17,658 nucleotides of DNA, taken from contig JNEM01011369.1 of NCBI GenBank assembly GCA_000697335.1, positions 1 to 17,658 of the forward strand, in the 5' to 3' direction. A program made the position numbers and the translations under genes. Below, one piece after another: positions 1-9,249 of this stretch (its first letter is position 1; each line of letters starts with the position of its first letter). A model generated the notes under the pieces. It had not been told where the DNA came from and searched no databases. It saw only the letters and a program-made list of their open reading frames with translations. Source of the DNA: Conidiobolus incongruus B7586. Its lineage: Eukaryota > Entomophthoromycota > Entomophthoromycetes > Entomophthorales > Conidiobolaceae.

Positions 1-244
1 ATAAACAAAGTTTATTCAAGTTTTGTAAAAAAAATGAATTAATATAAATATATTAGATAATAGTTATAAAAATAACATTACATTTAAGTTTAATAAATAA
101 ATTTAAAAAATAATAAAAATTAAAAAAAATCCAAACTATATTTATTGACTAAGTTAATATTATTTATATAAATTATATAATATTCAAAATATAAATTATT
201 TGACTAATTTCAGGCTAAATAAATAATATAAATTTATATATTAA

Positions 245-480
245 AATTTTTTAAAACTAATTTCTTAAGAAAATTATTTCTTTCAATATTACAGATCTAT
301 TAAGAAATAGTAATTTTAAGTGAAATATTATTTTTATAAGTTGTTTATAAATCTTAAATAATTTTTAAAGGCTTGTAAATTATATTTTAAAAATATTAAA
401 TAATAAATTTTCTGATTATTATTGTTAATTGAATTGTGTTTAAATTAAATATTTAATTTAAAAAAATAAACATATTATTG
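245..480 (+). repeat. Dispersed AT-rich repeat, copy D (weak, partial)
   Basis: This stretch can be lined up by eye with the 3' part of repeat copy A (about 4390-4625). Anchors in order are a TTGTTTATAAATCTTAAAT-like block near 340 (CTGCTTGTAAATTTTAAAT in A), a GATTATTATTGTTAATTGAA-like block near 413, and a TTAAATTAAATATTTAATTT block near 440. The left limit is unclear and the copy may run to the window edge. No coding potential is visible. Family unknown. In DNA this AT-rich part of the similarity could be chance, so the call is tentative. Confidence 0.45.
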
Positions 481-499
481 AAAATATTATAGTAAATAT

Positions 500-3060
500 A
501 AATATATTAATATAAAATAAATATATTTAACAAAATTAATTAATAAATCCATTACAATAAATAATGTCATAAGTAGTTAAATATAATAATGAGTTTATTC
601 AAGACTCAAAATAAGTCAGGCAAAATAAATATATTAAAAGATATATCAGAAACTATCAATAGGGATATGATAATAATATAAATAATATCAATCAACAAGA
701 TATTATAATCTTAATTGATGATTACTTATATTTTTATCCTTTGATCTAAATTTTCCTACAATTTATTTTTAATTATAATTTTTTCAAATTATTTAAATTG
801 TATTCTTATAAACTTATTTTTTTTACTGCTATATAAAATGAATTCTAAAAAAATTAATAACTAATCTTTTCTAATTTATCTATCTAAATAACCTAAGTAA
901 TCAAAATTCATAAAATAAATTAATATAACTCTTTTAATTTTCAACACTAGGATAATATATTAAAATTATTATTTATTAATAATAATCAAATATGAATAAT
1001 GAAATATTATAACAAAAAGACTTATATTTATTAGTTAAATTAATACTTTTTATATTTTTAAATTAAATTTAATAGAGTTATCTTAAAGTTTAATAGTTAA
1101 TAAAAATATAGAACTATATATAAGGATTTCAAAAACTAGACATTTAATAAAATATAGTATTTTGTGTATATTATATATATACATATACATATATTTTTGT
1201 TTAAAATTAACAATATATTTAAAAGATCAAAAATTAAAGAATTAAAAATTATTATTTTTTTTCCCTAATATCGAACAAAATTTTGATGTCTATTATATTA
1301 AAAATTAAGGATAATGTTTTTCGAAACATTATTATATTAAGTCAAGATATAATATTATGGATAATAATATAATCAAATATATTAATATTCCTGTATTCAA
1401 AAATATTAATTCGTATATTTTTTAATAATATATTGCTTATAAAATAGTTAATATATCATATTCACTTTAAAAACCAGATTTTTGAATAAAAGCCATCATT
1501 CAATTACTCATTCAAAAAATAATATAAATTTATTCTTTTAGCAATTTGGATGTATTAATATACAAATTTCAAAACTTTTTCCTATTTATCTAAAGTAATG
1601 AATAAAATTAGAATTATTAGGCCAAATAACGTTATATTTTGTTTTTGATATAAAATTGAATAAATTTATATTAATATGAAAATATTTGTAATACATATTT
1701 ATTGACGCAAATTTATTTCATAATAATGATTTAAAAAAGTAATTTAACTAAAAATTTTATATTAAAAAATATTTAATATATATTCTTAAGGTTATTGATA
1801 ATTGATTACTGAAGGAAAATTATATTGCTATGTAATTACTAATTCAGTAAAGGTTTTGGTTATAAAATAACATGAAATTATAAATATGTTAATTTACTAA
1901 GCAATACTAATTTTGCCAAGTTAGAAGAAATTTTGGAACAATTTAAATATCTACTAACAACTAACGATATTATATCAATTTTACGAGTTCGATTAAAATC
2001 TTATAATGATATCTAATTTAATAAATCTTTGTTTTACTTTAATTTCTTAAATAGAAAATTGAATTTTTTTTAGAATGTACTGAAAATACAAGCTCGATAT
2101 CAATGATTCATACCTATTTTGTAAAAGTTTTAATTACATATATGGGATAAATTTTATATTCAAAGTATTTTTATTTTGTCATAGAGAATAATGTATTAAA
2201 TATTATTAATCATAAATTTAATTATATAAATGAATTTTCCAATTAATATAGGATTTTTTCAGTTAATTTCATTATTAAATTCATTTAAAGTCGGTTTCAG
2301 CAGATTACTGAAGAACCGAAATTGGAAAATAATAGTTTAAAGATTAAAAAATGAGGTTGATATAAACGAATTCCATTTTAATTAAAATATTTACGATATT
2401 AAGCTAACACGAATGTAATTGAAAAAATCACAGTTGAATATTTAATTTTCAAATATTAATATATAATTAATACAACTTAAATTAGAATATAAATTTAAAA
2501 TTCAGCACTTAAATGTATAAAGCTTCCGATTTGTATATCATTTTATTTTCATTATTAAATATCAATTGTGACCTAATATTTTGTAAAAATAGAATAACAA
2601 ATAAATAATCATTTGTAAGTTTTAAAATGTTACAAAACCAAAGCATTTGTTGGGTTAGAGTGATGATTCTATTATCGCATTACTTTAAATTGGTTTTCTA
2701 ATGAAAAATGGATAAAATGTAATAAAAATTTGATAAAATTTACAGTATACTATAATAATGCTAATTAATATGATGAATCTGTTAAAAAATATTTTTTGAA
2801 ATAATTATAAACTAAAAAGACTATTATGATTAAGTATCAATAAAAAGTAAAATAGAATATTTAAGGTAGGATAAATTTGTAAGAAATAGAAAATAAAATT
2901 ATCAAATTAAATGAGATATAATAGAACAAAGAGTTTAAAAATGTAATAATAGATGTATATAATTTTTAAATTATTCTAAAAAAATAATACATATAAAATA
3001 TTATAAAATTTTTTCATTTTAATAAACAGTTGATGTAATATTAAATTTAGCTATAAATCT
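500..3060. other. Gene-free AT-rich stretch
   Basis: No open reading frame with protein-like composition is visible on either strand, and every frame is broken at short intervals. Only two small structures stand out: a 9-bp perfect stem with a TTCG loop at 1311-1332, and a pair of inverted 11-mers at 2234-2244 and 2320-2330. About 60 bases near 1190-1250 resemble the last part of repeat copy A (about 4626-4685), which may be a second small relic of that family. Confidence 0.7.
2234..2330. repeat. 97-bp element bounded by 11-bp inverted repeats
   Basis: ATTTTCCAATT at 2234-2244 is the exact reverse complement of AATTGGAAAAT at 2320-2330. Inside the right half is a second, smaller hairpin of CGGTT...AACCG and CAG...CTG pairs (about 2292-2318), which is GC-richer than its surroundings. 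The layout recalls a short non-autonomous element or a structured RNA, but there is only one copy in the window and no clear target-site duplication, so no family can be named. Confidence 0.35.
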
Positions 3061-3069
3061 TAGTTGACA

Positions 3070-3142
3070 GCCTTCTTGGCTCAGTTGGCAGAGCGTCCGC
3101 CTAGTAAGCGGAAGGTCACCAGTTCGATTCTGGTAGAAGGCA
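3070..3142 (+). tRNA. tRNA-Thr (anticodon AGT)
   Basis: The 73 bases fold into a complete cloverleaf without an intron. The acceptor stem is GCCTTCT/AGAAGGC (7 pairs), the D stem GCTC/GAGC, the anticodon stem TCCGC/GCGGA with loop CTAGTAA, the variable loop AGGTC, and the T stem ACCAG/CTGGT with loop TTCGATT. The discriminator is A. The anticodon AGT (3103-3105) reads threonine codons, with A34 normally modified to inosine in eukaryotes. CCA is not encoded, as expected for a nuclear eukaryotic gene. The internal RNA polymerase III promoter is intact: A box TGGCTCAGTTGG at 3077-3088 and B box GTTCGATTC at 3122-3130. It stands alone and looks functional. Confidence 0.97.
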
Positions 3143-3164
3143 ATTCTAGTGGAAATTTACCACA

Positions 3165-3169
3165 TTTTT
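3165..3169 (+). terminator. RNA polymerase III T-run terminator of tRNA-Thr
   Basis: A run of five T residues starts 22 bases after the tRNA 3' end, the usual kind of stop signal for RNA polymerase III. It is followed by further T-rich tracts that could serve as back-up terminators. Confidence 0.6.
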
Positions 3170-3442
3170 CAGAATTTATTCACTTTCCAATATTTGATTA
3201 TTTATTTTCTTTTTTAAAGTTTTTTTTTCATGAATTTATCATATTGATTTCAGTCATTTTAAAATTTTTTTTATTTTTATATTTAAACTTACTTTTTCAA
3301 ATCTTTATTTTTCAACATATATATATTTCATAAATATTTTGTAAACTCAAATTATTTAATATACCTCTTTTAAATCACATTACTTATTACAGTCTCATAT
3401 TTCAATTTGTTATTAAATATATTAAATGATTATATTATCAAA

Positions 3443-4690
3443 ATTTTATTATTACTTTATAATTTAAATAATGGGAATTTTTTGTGATTAACAAAAATAA
3501 ACATTTTAATATATAAAAAGTAAAAATAAATATATATTATAAAATTAATAGTTTCTTTTATTTCTAATAACTTTTTGCTATATTTTTAATAAAGACCTAA
3601 CATATAAAAAATAGTTCTTTTTATTAAAGACTAAAATTTGATATTTCACAAACTAATTAAATTTTCTTATAGAAATTTTTTTTCTTGTAAGCTGGTTTTT
3701 TAATTGCCTAAAACAATTATAATTACATAGGTTATAATCTAAAGAATATACTAGATGTAGTAGTTTTTTCTAGTTATTTTTAATTAAAAAGTTTTTTTAT
3801 AACTTTAGATTTATATATTTTATAATAATCATATAAAATAATAGGTTTTCTTAAATTATATTGAGAATATTAATTAAAAATAGTTTTATTTAAAAAAGAA
3901 ATATAAAGTTTACTATTAATTAATTTTCTTTTAAAAACTAAATAAAAATAGCATATGGTATTATAATTTATTATAATAATTAACATTTACTTATTAATAA
4001 AGTGTTTATTTAAAGGAATTTATAAAGGGGGTTGATTTAACTTAATATAACACTTTGATTTATATTTTAGTAAAAAATTATATAAAAAAATTTAAGATTC
4101 ATTAATTATAATAATTTATTGTAAAAATTTTAGTTTCTAGTTATACTTTAATAAACTTTATTTAATAATAGCTACTTTAATTTTTTTAAGTTTTAGTTAA
4201 ATTATAAGGTATTTATTTTATATTTTTATTAATTAATTTTAATTTAAATTTAGATATATATAAAATATTTATATAATTAATATTAAAGTATCTTGATAAT
4301 TTTCTAGCTAAAATAAAAAAGTACTTTTCAATATATTTTTTTACTTTATTAATAATTAAAAAAATAATAGTTAAAATTAATCTTTTAAATTTTAATAGGT
4401 TTTAGGTAATTTTTTTCTTAACTTTAAAGTAATTAACTTAATAATAAATTGTTGATTTAAATAATATTTTATTATTAAAAGCTGCTTGTAAATTTTAAAT
4501 GATTTTAGAGGGTTTATAATTAAGTTTTATTGATACTAAAATAAAAAACTTTTGATAGTTACTATTTAGTTTAAGCATAATTAAATTAAATAACTAATTT
4601 TAAAAAATTATTTTTTTATTTGTTTTGTATATATTTTTTTATTTAAAACTAATAATATATTTGAAAAATCAGAAATTAAAAAATTTCCCA
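3443..4690 (+). repeat. Dispersed AT-rich repeat, copy A (longest copy)
   Basis: This is the most complete copy of a family found at least three times in the window. Positions 3443-4060 align with 17041-17658 (copy C) over an equal length of 618 bases, with many shared blocks such as TTCTTTTTATTAAAGACT, TATTTTTAATTAAAAAGTTT and the AAGGGG motif before ATTTAACTTAAT. Positions from about 3535 to 4630 align with the reverse complement of about 15945-17035 (copy B). No reading frame survives and no ends of a known class (terminal repeats, A-tail, target duplication) could be fixed, so the family is unassigned: a decayed mobile element is the likeliest identity. It starts about 300 bases downstream of the tRNA gene. 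Confidence 0.8.
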
Positions 4691-5330
4691 TTTCTTCAAT
4701 TCTATGGTAATAATATTATTAAACCTAAATTGTTCACTATTTTGTTACAATTACATTAAATTATATTTTAATAACTGGATAAGATTGAAATATTCTTAAT
4801 ATAAGCTAATTTATAAATTCAGGAAATTATGTTAGTTGCAAAACAATATTTATTTATACAAGTTGGTATGCACAGTTATAATATAATGATAATTTAAGTA
4901 TATATAAATGTGATACATAGTTCTCCAAATACAATTTTACAAAATAATGATTAAATTTGATTAAATGTTTTTGTAAACAATTTTCAAAAAAAGACATTTA
5001 TTTGGAAATTTGTTTTAAATAAATTGAATGAAATTTGATTTCATTCTCATATATATAAATATATAAACTTCAATATTAAACATTATGCGATAAAAAACAT
5101 TTTATAAAAAAGTGATTGATCCTGGGATCAAAAAATTGATCATTACATAAGATAAATGAATTGCTTATTTTATAGATAATAAAATTCAGAATTTGAATTT
5201 AAATTTAAATGTTAAGAAATATTGGTATATAAATTTAATGGATCATAAAATTTTGAAAAAAAATTTATCAAATTGTAAGTAGAATTAATAAAACAAGGTT
5301 GGAAATATAGGGTAGCGTGACAATTGTTAC
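4690..5330. other. Gene-free AT-rich stretch
   Basis: No coding signal is seen on either strand. A short perfect inverted repeat, TGATCC-TG-GGATCA, lies near 5117-5130. The reading frame of about 60 codons on the minus strand at 5212-5394 has the composition of chance AT-rich DNA and is not called. Confidence 0.6.
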
Positions 5331-5412
5331 CTGATTGATACCTTTTCTCAAATTCACTACTAAGTTCTTGATTAATCAAATTAGACCTTATCAATATCTT
5401 ACCAGTCCACGT

Positions 5413-5436
5413 CTGAGTGACTTTACTGTTACTCAG
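5413..5436. promoter_or_regulatory. 9-bp hairpin upstream of small ORF
   Basis: CTGAGTGAC (5413-5421) and GTTACTCAG (5428-5436) pair with one G-T wobble around the loop TTTACT. It lies about 220 bases before the ATG at 5657. It could be a dyad binding site for a transcription factor or part of a transcript leader. Nothing in the sequence decides between these. Confidence 0.35.
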
Positions 5437-5474
5437 TCATTGCATATTATGCTAATATATTTCAATTATAAGAA

Positions 5475-5656
5475 GAACTCTTCCTCCTTTCCTTTCTCTG
5501 GCTCTTCTCTTATTTACATAAATAAACCTTTTTCCTGCTTCCAAAAACCACCCATTTAGTATACTCAAGTAGCTGCCTATAGCTTCATTTGAACCATCAT
5601 CCATTATTCACTTTACACTCATTTCTATTGATATTTTATGACTCCTTCCTCTTAGC
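5475..5656 (+). promoter_or_regulatory. Pyrimidine-rich promoter/leader of small ORF
   Basis: A CT-rich tract (about 5476-5512) is followed by a TATA-like TACATAAATAAA (about 5515-5526) and then a C-rich leader. CT-rich blocks just before transcription starts are common in fungal promoters, and this composition occurs nowhere else upstream. Immediately before the ATG is CTCCTTCCTCTTAG, which is also a good splice acceptor, so an upstream exon cannot be excluded. The frame is closed by a TGA at 5639-5641. Confidence 0.4.
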
Positions 5657-5917
5657 ATGTCAGATCCTCACACCGCCAGCGTCGCTACTAGTCTAGTCAT
5701 TCTTTTCAAGGTCCTGTTTACAAGTGATCATGGCCGGATAGCCAGGGAACTGATCATTGGTAGTCTACCCCAGCTGGTAGGTGTCGTGCTTCACAGCCTG
5801 GCCTACACAATGGCTGTGTCAGTGGCCTCGATGACGCCCCAAGAGCTAATAACCGCGACAGGTAGTGTGACAAATCTGACCCCATTTTTCCTAAGTCTCA
5901 TAACATTCTACCAGTAG
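5657..5917 (+). CDS. Small hydrophobic protein, unknown function
   Basis: An 86-codon frame runs from ATG to TAG. By direct count 131 of its 261 bases are G or C (50 %), in sharp contrast with the flanks, and its codons use C and G freely at third positions, as in the intact lipase gene of this window. I do not recognise the product. It has two long apolar stretches, about residues 7-22 and 33-57, separated by a charged turn (DHGRIARE, 24-31), and a third apolar region at 74-85, so one to three membrane segments are possible. There is no evident cleavable signal peptide. A CT-rich promoter-like tract lies upstream, and an AATAAA follows 68 bases after the stop. It may be a complete small gene, the last exon of a spliced gene (an acceptor-like CTTAG stands just before the ATG), or a fragment of a decayed gene. 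Confidence 0.5.
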   Translation: MSDPHTASVATSLVILFKVLFTSDHGRIARELIIGSLPQLVGVVLHSLAYTMAVSVASMTPQELITATGSVTNLTPFFLSLITFYQ

Positions 5918-5957
5918 AATCATATTACATAAATATGATTCTATTTTAATACTGGTA
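5909..5957. terminator. Nested hairpin containing the stop codon
   Basis: TAGAATCATAT (5915-5925) and ATATGATTCTA (5933-5943) are perfect reverse complements around a 7-base loop. An outer pair, TACCAGTA (5909-5916) and TACTGGTA (5950-5957), is also perfect and overlaps the inner stem at its base. The inner stem begins exactly with the TAG stop of the small ORF. It may act in 3'-end formation or transcript stability, or be the end of an inserted element. Confidence 0.55.
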
Positions 5958-5984
5958 TTATTATATAAATACTATCTTTGGTAC

Positions 5985-5990
5985 AATAAA
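5985..5990 (+). promoter_or_regulatory. AATAAA poly(A)-type signal after small ORF
   Basis: The hexamer lies 68 bases beyond the stop of the 86-codon frame, a usual distance. In DNA this rich in A and T the motif is frequent by chance, so it supports the gene only weakly. Confidence 0.35.
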
Positions 5991-6088
5991 TCTTATACTT
6001 GTTTTGAACATATTTCTGTTTATTAGTAATCTACCTACCAATGTACAGTACAGTTCTAGTTGTGTGGGTTATGGATTGGTGACAACTC

Positions 6089-6247
6089 CTAGTAGATCAC
6101 GATTTCAGTAGTAATGCCACTAAGAGCTGTGGCAGGTAGGATGAGAAATGGTGGATCAGTGATAAATTTACCGCCTGCCACGCGGTAGACTGTGAATTGA
6201 TTCCCTGTGATTGTATATTTACTGTTCAATCTTTTGTTGAAATGATT
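6089..6247 (-). pseudogene. Protein-like fragment, unknown, no start codon
   Basis: Read on the minus strand, 52 codons stay open from just after a TAA (6250-6248) to a TAG at 6091-6089. The peptide looks like real protein: it contains VYRVAGGKFITDPPF followed by LILPATALSGITTEIVIY at its C-terminus, a beta-rich pattern. The C-terminal part is GC-richer than the surrounding DNA. There is no ATG in the open stretch, so it is either a last exon or a remnant of a larger gene. An AATAAA on the minus strand (6024-6019) follows the stop at about 65 bases. It points towards the 86-codon ORF, the two ends being about 170 bases apart. I do not recognise the family. Confidence 0.4.
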
Positions 6248-6259
6248 TTATATGTTTTT

Positions 6260-6900
6260 CTAATTACATATAATTTGAATAAAGTTTTATCAGAACCAGA
6301 TGAATTTATTTCTATGAAAATCTACATTCAATTTTTAATGATTGCTATATAGTTCATTTTATCCTTTTGAATTATAATAATTATTCACTTGTAACTTTGT
6401 AAATATATCTTGGATAAATTGCTATTATAATCAACAATCATATATTTCAAATTATTATAGATAAATGATTATTTTCAAATTATTCATTTATAATTATTAA
6501 AATTATTAACTATCAGTTTAATGCCAATATCTTCATCTATTATATTGATTCTTGGACAAACACTAAAATATTGTAGATACTCATAAGCCATGTAAAAATT
6601 TAATTAGTATAATAAAATTTTGCAATCAAAATATTCATATTTTTACTGTTTAATTTTTCAATTTTTAATATTGCTTGATAACTCAATGGAGCATCAAATT
6701 CATTTGCTTGGATTCTGATAAAAATATGAATTTATTAGTTAATGTTATGTATAACATATTTATTAATAATGGAATAACAAAACAAAATTAAAACATAATA
6801 GTATTATATTTCTATTGTTTACTCAATCATTAAATTAATATCATAAAAATCAGTTAATATTGACTTATCGAGAGTGTATTCAATGCGTTTCAGATTTAGG
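6260..6900. other. Gene-free AT-rich stretch
   Basis: This region lies between the unknown fragment and the 3' end of the broken Old Yellow Enzyme gene. Both strands are densely stopped and no motif or repeat was recognised. It would include the 3' flank of the enzyme relic. Confidence 0.6.
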
Positions 6901-7951
6901 TTAAGCTATATGGTATTGAGTTATAAATTTGATGATTCTATCTAATTTAACACCTGAACTCTTAAAAATCAGTCTTGAAAATACTGGTATGAGATAAAAA
7001 CTAAGTCAGCTTTATCTTATGCTTAAATATCTTTAGCTTGTGTTGGCATGGTAGTCAATCTAACGGTACTAGCCAGTATACCGGTACCTCACTGACCCTA
7101 TGGGAGAAGGGCACCTTGTATACTGGACCAACTGCAAACTTTTGATTTGGAGAATTACCCTCAGAGGATAAATTAATTTAATCCACTCCTCTGGTTTTCA
7201 GGAGATGAGTTGGTTTTACAGTATGTTCAAAATCAATGTTTCGTTTTGATCTACCCAGTCATTGCACCTAAATCTGACGAATACCGGCTTGTTACTGGGT
7301 CATATTCTAGTATTATCTTCAATTAATCCTAACTGGGATCAATATCTATTTTCGAAGTTACATCCATATTCATCAGTATGATGATTCGAATTAGGGCTGA
7401 TGAGCGAATGTTTGAGATATCCATGAGAACCGTGGATTTCAGGTACATCATATCCGGCTTCATTGGCTCTTCTAGCTGCCACTTTGAAGGTTTCAATCAC
7501 TTCTTTGATTTGCTCCGTAGTGAGCACATGAGGCTGAATAAAATCTTTAATGATTTAAATCTCACTAGACAACTCTAAAACATTGATCTATCCACCATTT
7601 TCGGCATTAACCAGCGTCATATGATTGGAGAAGAAGAGGGGCAAAAAACTGGCTTTAGGACCATAATAAGTTATTTGAAAAACAATTTTTATCACGGAGG
7701 TTATGAACCAATTCAAAAATAAGCTTATATCTAGGAACATGCTCCTTGTGATAAATCTCAGCACCATAAGGAGTGGCTTTTCCATATGGATAAATAGTGG
7801 CTGCTTCTTTAGTTACTAAACCTGCGCCTGGGATAGCAAATTCACCCTGATTACTAAGATAAGGATCATTTAAGTATCCATCTTGAGAAAGGTACATGCA
7901 CAAAGAACTGACAGCAACATAAAAACCAATATTTATATCATTTGAGGACAT
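6901..7951 (-). pseudogene. Old Yellow Enzyme (NADH:flavin oxidoreductase) pseudogene
   Basis: The intact ancestor would be an FMN-dependent ene-reductase that uses NAD(P)H to reduce activated C=C bonds, of the YqjM-like class common in fungi. In order on the minus strand one reads CMYLSQDGYLNDPYLSNQGE and FAIPGAGLVTKEA (N-terminal barrel), then YYGPKASFLPLFF and LVNAENGG, then AARRANEAGYDVPEIHGSHG with SPNSNHHTDEYG and NFENR (FMN/substrate-site signature), then PVFVRFRCNDW, SSEGNSPNQKFAVGPVYKVP (phosphate-binding side), KADLVFISYQYFQD, and a C-terminus ending in QYHIA before TAA 6903-6901. The span is close to a whole catalytic domain, lacking only the first residues. It is broken: a frameshift near 7690, TAG at 7590 where the family has Trp, TAA at 7557, TGA at 7341, further stops and at least two more frameshifts towards 6901. 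No introns are apparent. Confidence 0.93.
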
Positions 7952-7954
7952 TTC

Positions 7955-8925
7955 TATACTATTAATATATCTGAAAACTTAATATTTATATGGAATTTAA
8001 CCTTTTGCATTTATAGTAGAAACTTATTTATTTGAATTGATTATTTTATTTTTAGTCAATCAAATTTTAAACTTTATAAAATATGATGATTTACTAATAA
8101 TTCTTGCAAAAAATTTTTTTATTATTTTGAACTCTATTTAGTTTGTTCAAAACTATTTGATGTATTGAATATGTATTAAATAGCAATTAACTATCTGTAT
8201 TCATATCAAGACAATTAATAAAATATAAAGCTGGTTGATTATTTTATTATCATAATTAGATTGATATCAAATTTTGAAAATTGTTTATTTACTTAAAACC
8301 TTTTAAAAATTGAATATAAATTTATTTTTACCAAATAACAATGAAAATATGCTTAATTCCAGATAATCTTAACAAATTAATATTGTTTAATACAATGCTT
8401 AAAGGCCAATAAATGGGATACACTTCATTAATTTGCTATTCCTCGGGAACTTAATTGGTAATATTGTATTGTATAAATGTAAAATATCACTTTAATTATT
8501 TTCAAAATAAATAATTTCAATCTTCAATATCAAAATGGATCTATTTTTGTATATAATTTACATAAACTATATTAAGTTTCAATAAATAACTATTGGATAA
8601 AATGCAATGTTTTCTTTTAACATTTATTCTATTGGTCATTATATGTAAAATCATTGAATAAGATATAATTTGAATTAAATATATAATTTAAAATAATTTG
8701 AAAATAATGTATAATAAATAATATTAATAAAGGTACTAGTTTTCTACAATTATATCTCTCTTAATTCACTATCATTATTTATTGTTTTGATTTTAAATTA
8801 AAAACGTTATAAAACCTCTTGTATTTATTAAAAATATATCATATTATAAATGCAAAAATTTATATTAATGATTAGATCCAATTATGAAACCTTTTATGGA
8901 AAAATAATGATGATCAAGGTAATGT
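7955..8925. other. Gene-free AT-rich stretch
   Basis: This is the upstream flank of the Old Yellow Enzyme relic. No conserved promoter, repeat or coding signal was recognised. The first family residues, which should lie before 7951, are not recognisable here. Confidence 0.55.
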
Positions 8926-8929
8926 CGTT

Positions 8930-9240
8930 TCATTGATAGCAAGCAATAGGTAGATAGTAGGAGGAGCAGCAGCTTCCTTGCAGTTTGTTTAGTAGTTTGG
9001 ATTAAGAAATTTTACTAGGGTTCGTTAGGGGTTTAGTGGGCTTCTCAACAAACTGGAGGGGATGTTGACAATATATTCCAACAATGATTCTTTTTTAGAT
9101 CATCATTGGCTATAGGTGATGTAAAGATATACATTGGATTTTCAAAAGAATGCGATCTTGAAGCAATGTAATAGAAATTCTACAGTTGTATATCAATAAG
9201 ATAATAGGTCATGAGAAAAAGATGTTGGCAGAGGTTATTA
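8930..9240. other. G-rich compositional island, possible gene relic
   Basis: By count 51 of 120 bases in 8941-9060 are G or C, against far lower values on either side. One forward frame reads short protein-like blocks (IVGGAAASLQFV, FGLRNFTRVR, GFSGLLNKLEGMLTIYSNN) separated by TAG codons, mostly where CAG or TGG could have stood. A second frame gives SSLAIGDVKIYIGFSKE further on. A minus-strand frame (PMYIFTSPIANDDLKKNHCW) is also possible. I recognise no family. A heavily decayed protein gene or an unannotated structured RNA are both possible. Confidence 0.3.
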
Positions 9241-9249
9241 TTTTGGTAA

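Noticed and set aside
1311-1332. 9-bp stem with TTCG loop as a terminator or RNA element
   Set aside because: The stem is almost all A-T pairs and lacks the C-G closing pair of a stable UUCG loop. Such dyads are expected by chance in this composition.
1-3060. Mitochondrial origin of the AT-rich DNA
   Set aside because: The tRNA has nuclear A and B boxes with a T-run terminator, and the lipase is a secreted nuclear-type gene. No mitochondrial genes are present.
3064-3333. 89-codon forward frame across the tRNA gene
   Set aside because: Its first part is the tRNA-Thr gene read as codons, and the rest is Phe/Ile/Leu-rich translation of T-rich DNA.
5335-5559. 74-codon forward frame upstream of the small ORF
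   Set aside because: It overlaps the hairpin and the CT-rich promoter-like tract, has lower GC and no domain-like pattern. More likely leader or promoter DNA.
5657-6250. Convergent pair as an integrated circular-virus genome
   Set aside because: The two-gene convergent layout and hairpin suggested it, but no replication-protein or capsid motif is readable, so there is no support.
7378-7578. 66-codon forward frame
   Set aside because: It lies antisense to the best preserved part of the Old Yellow Enzyme relic, which explains its openness.
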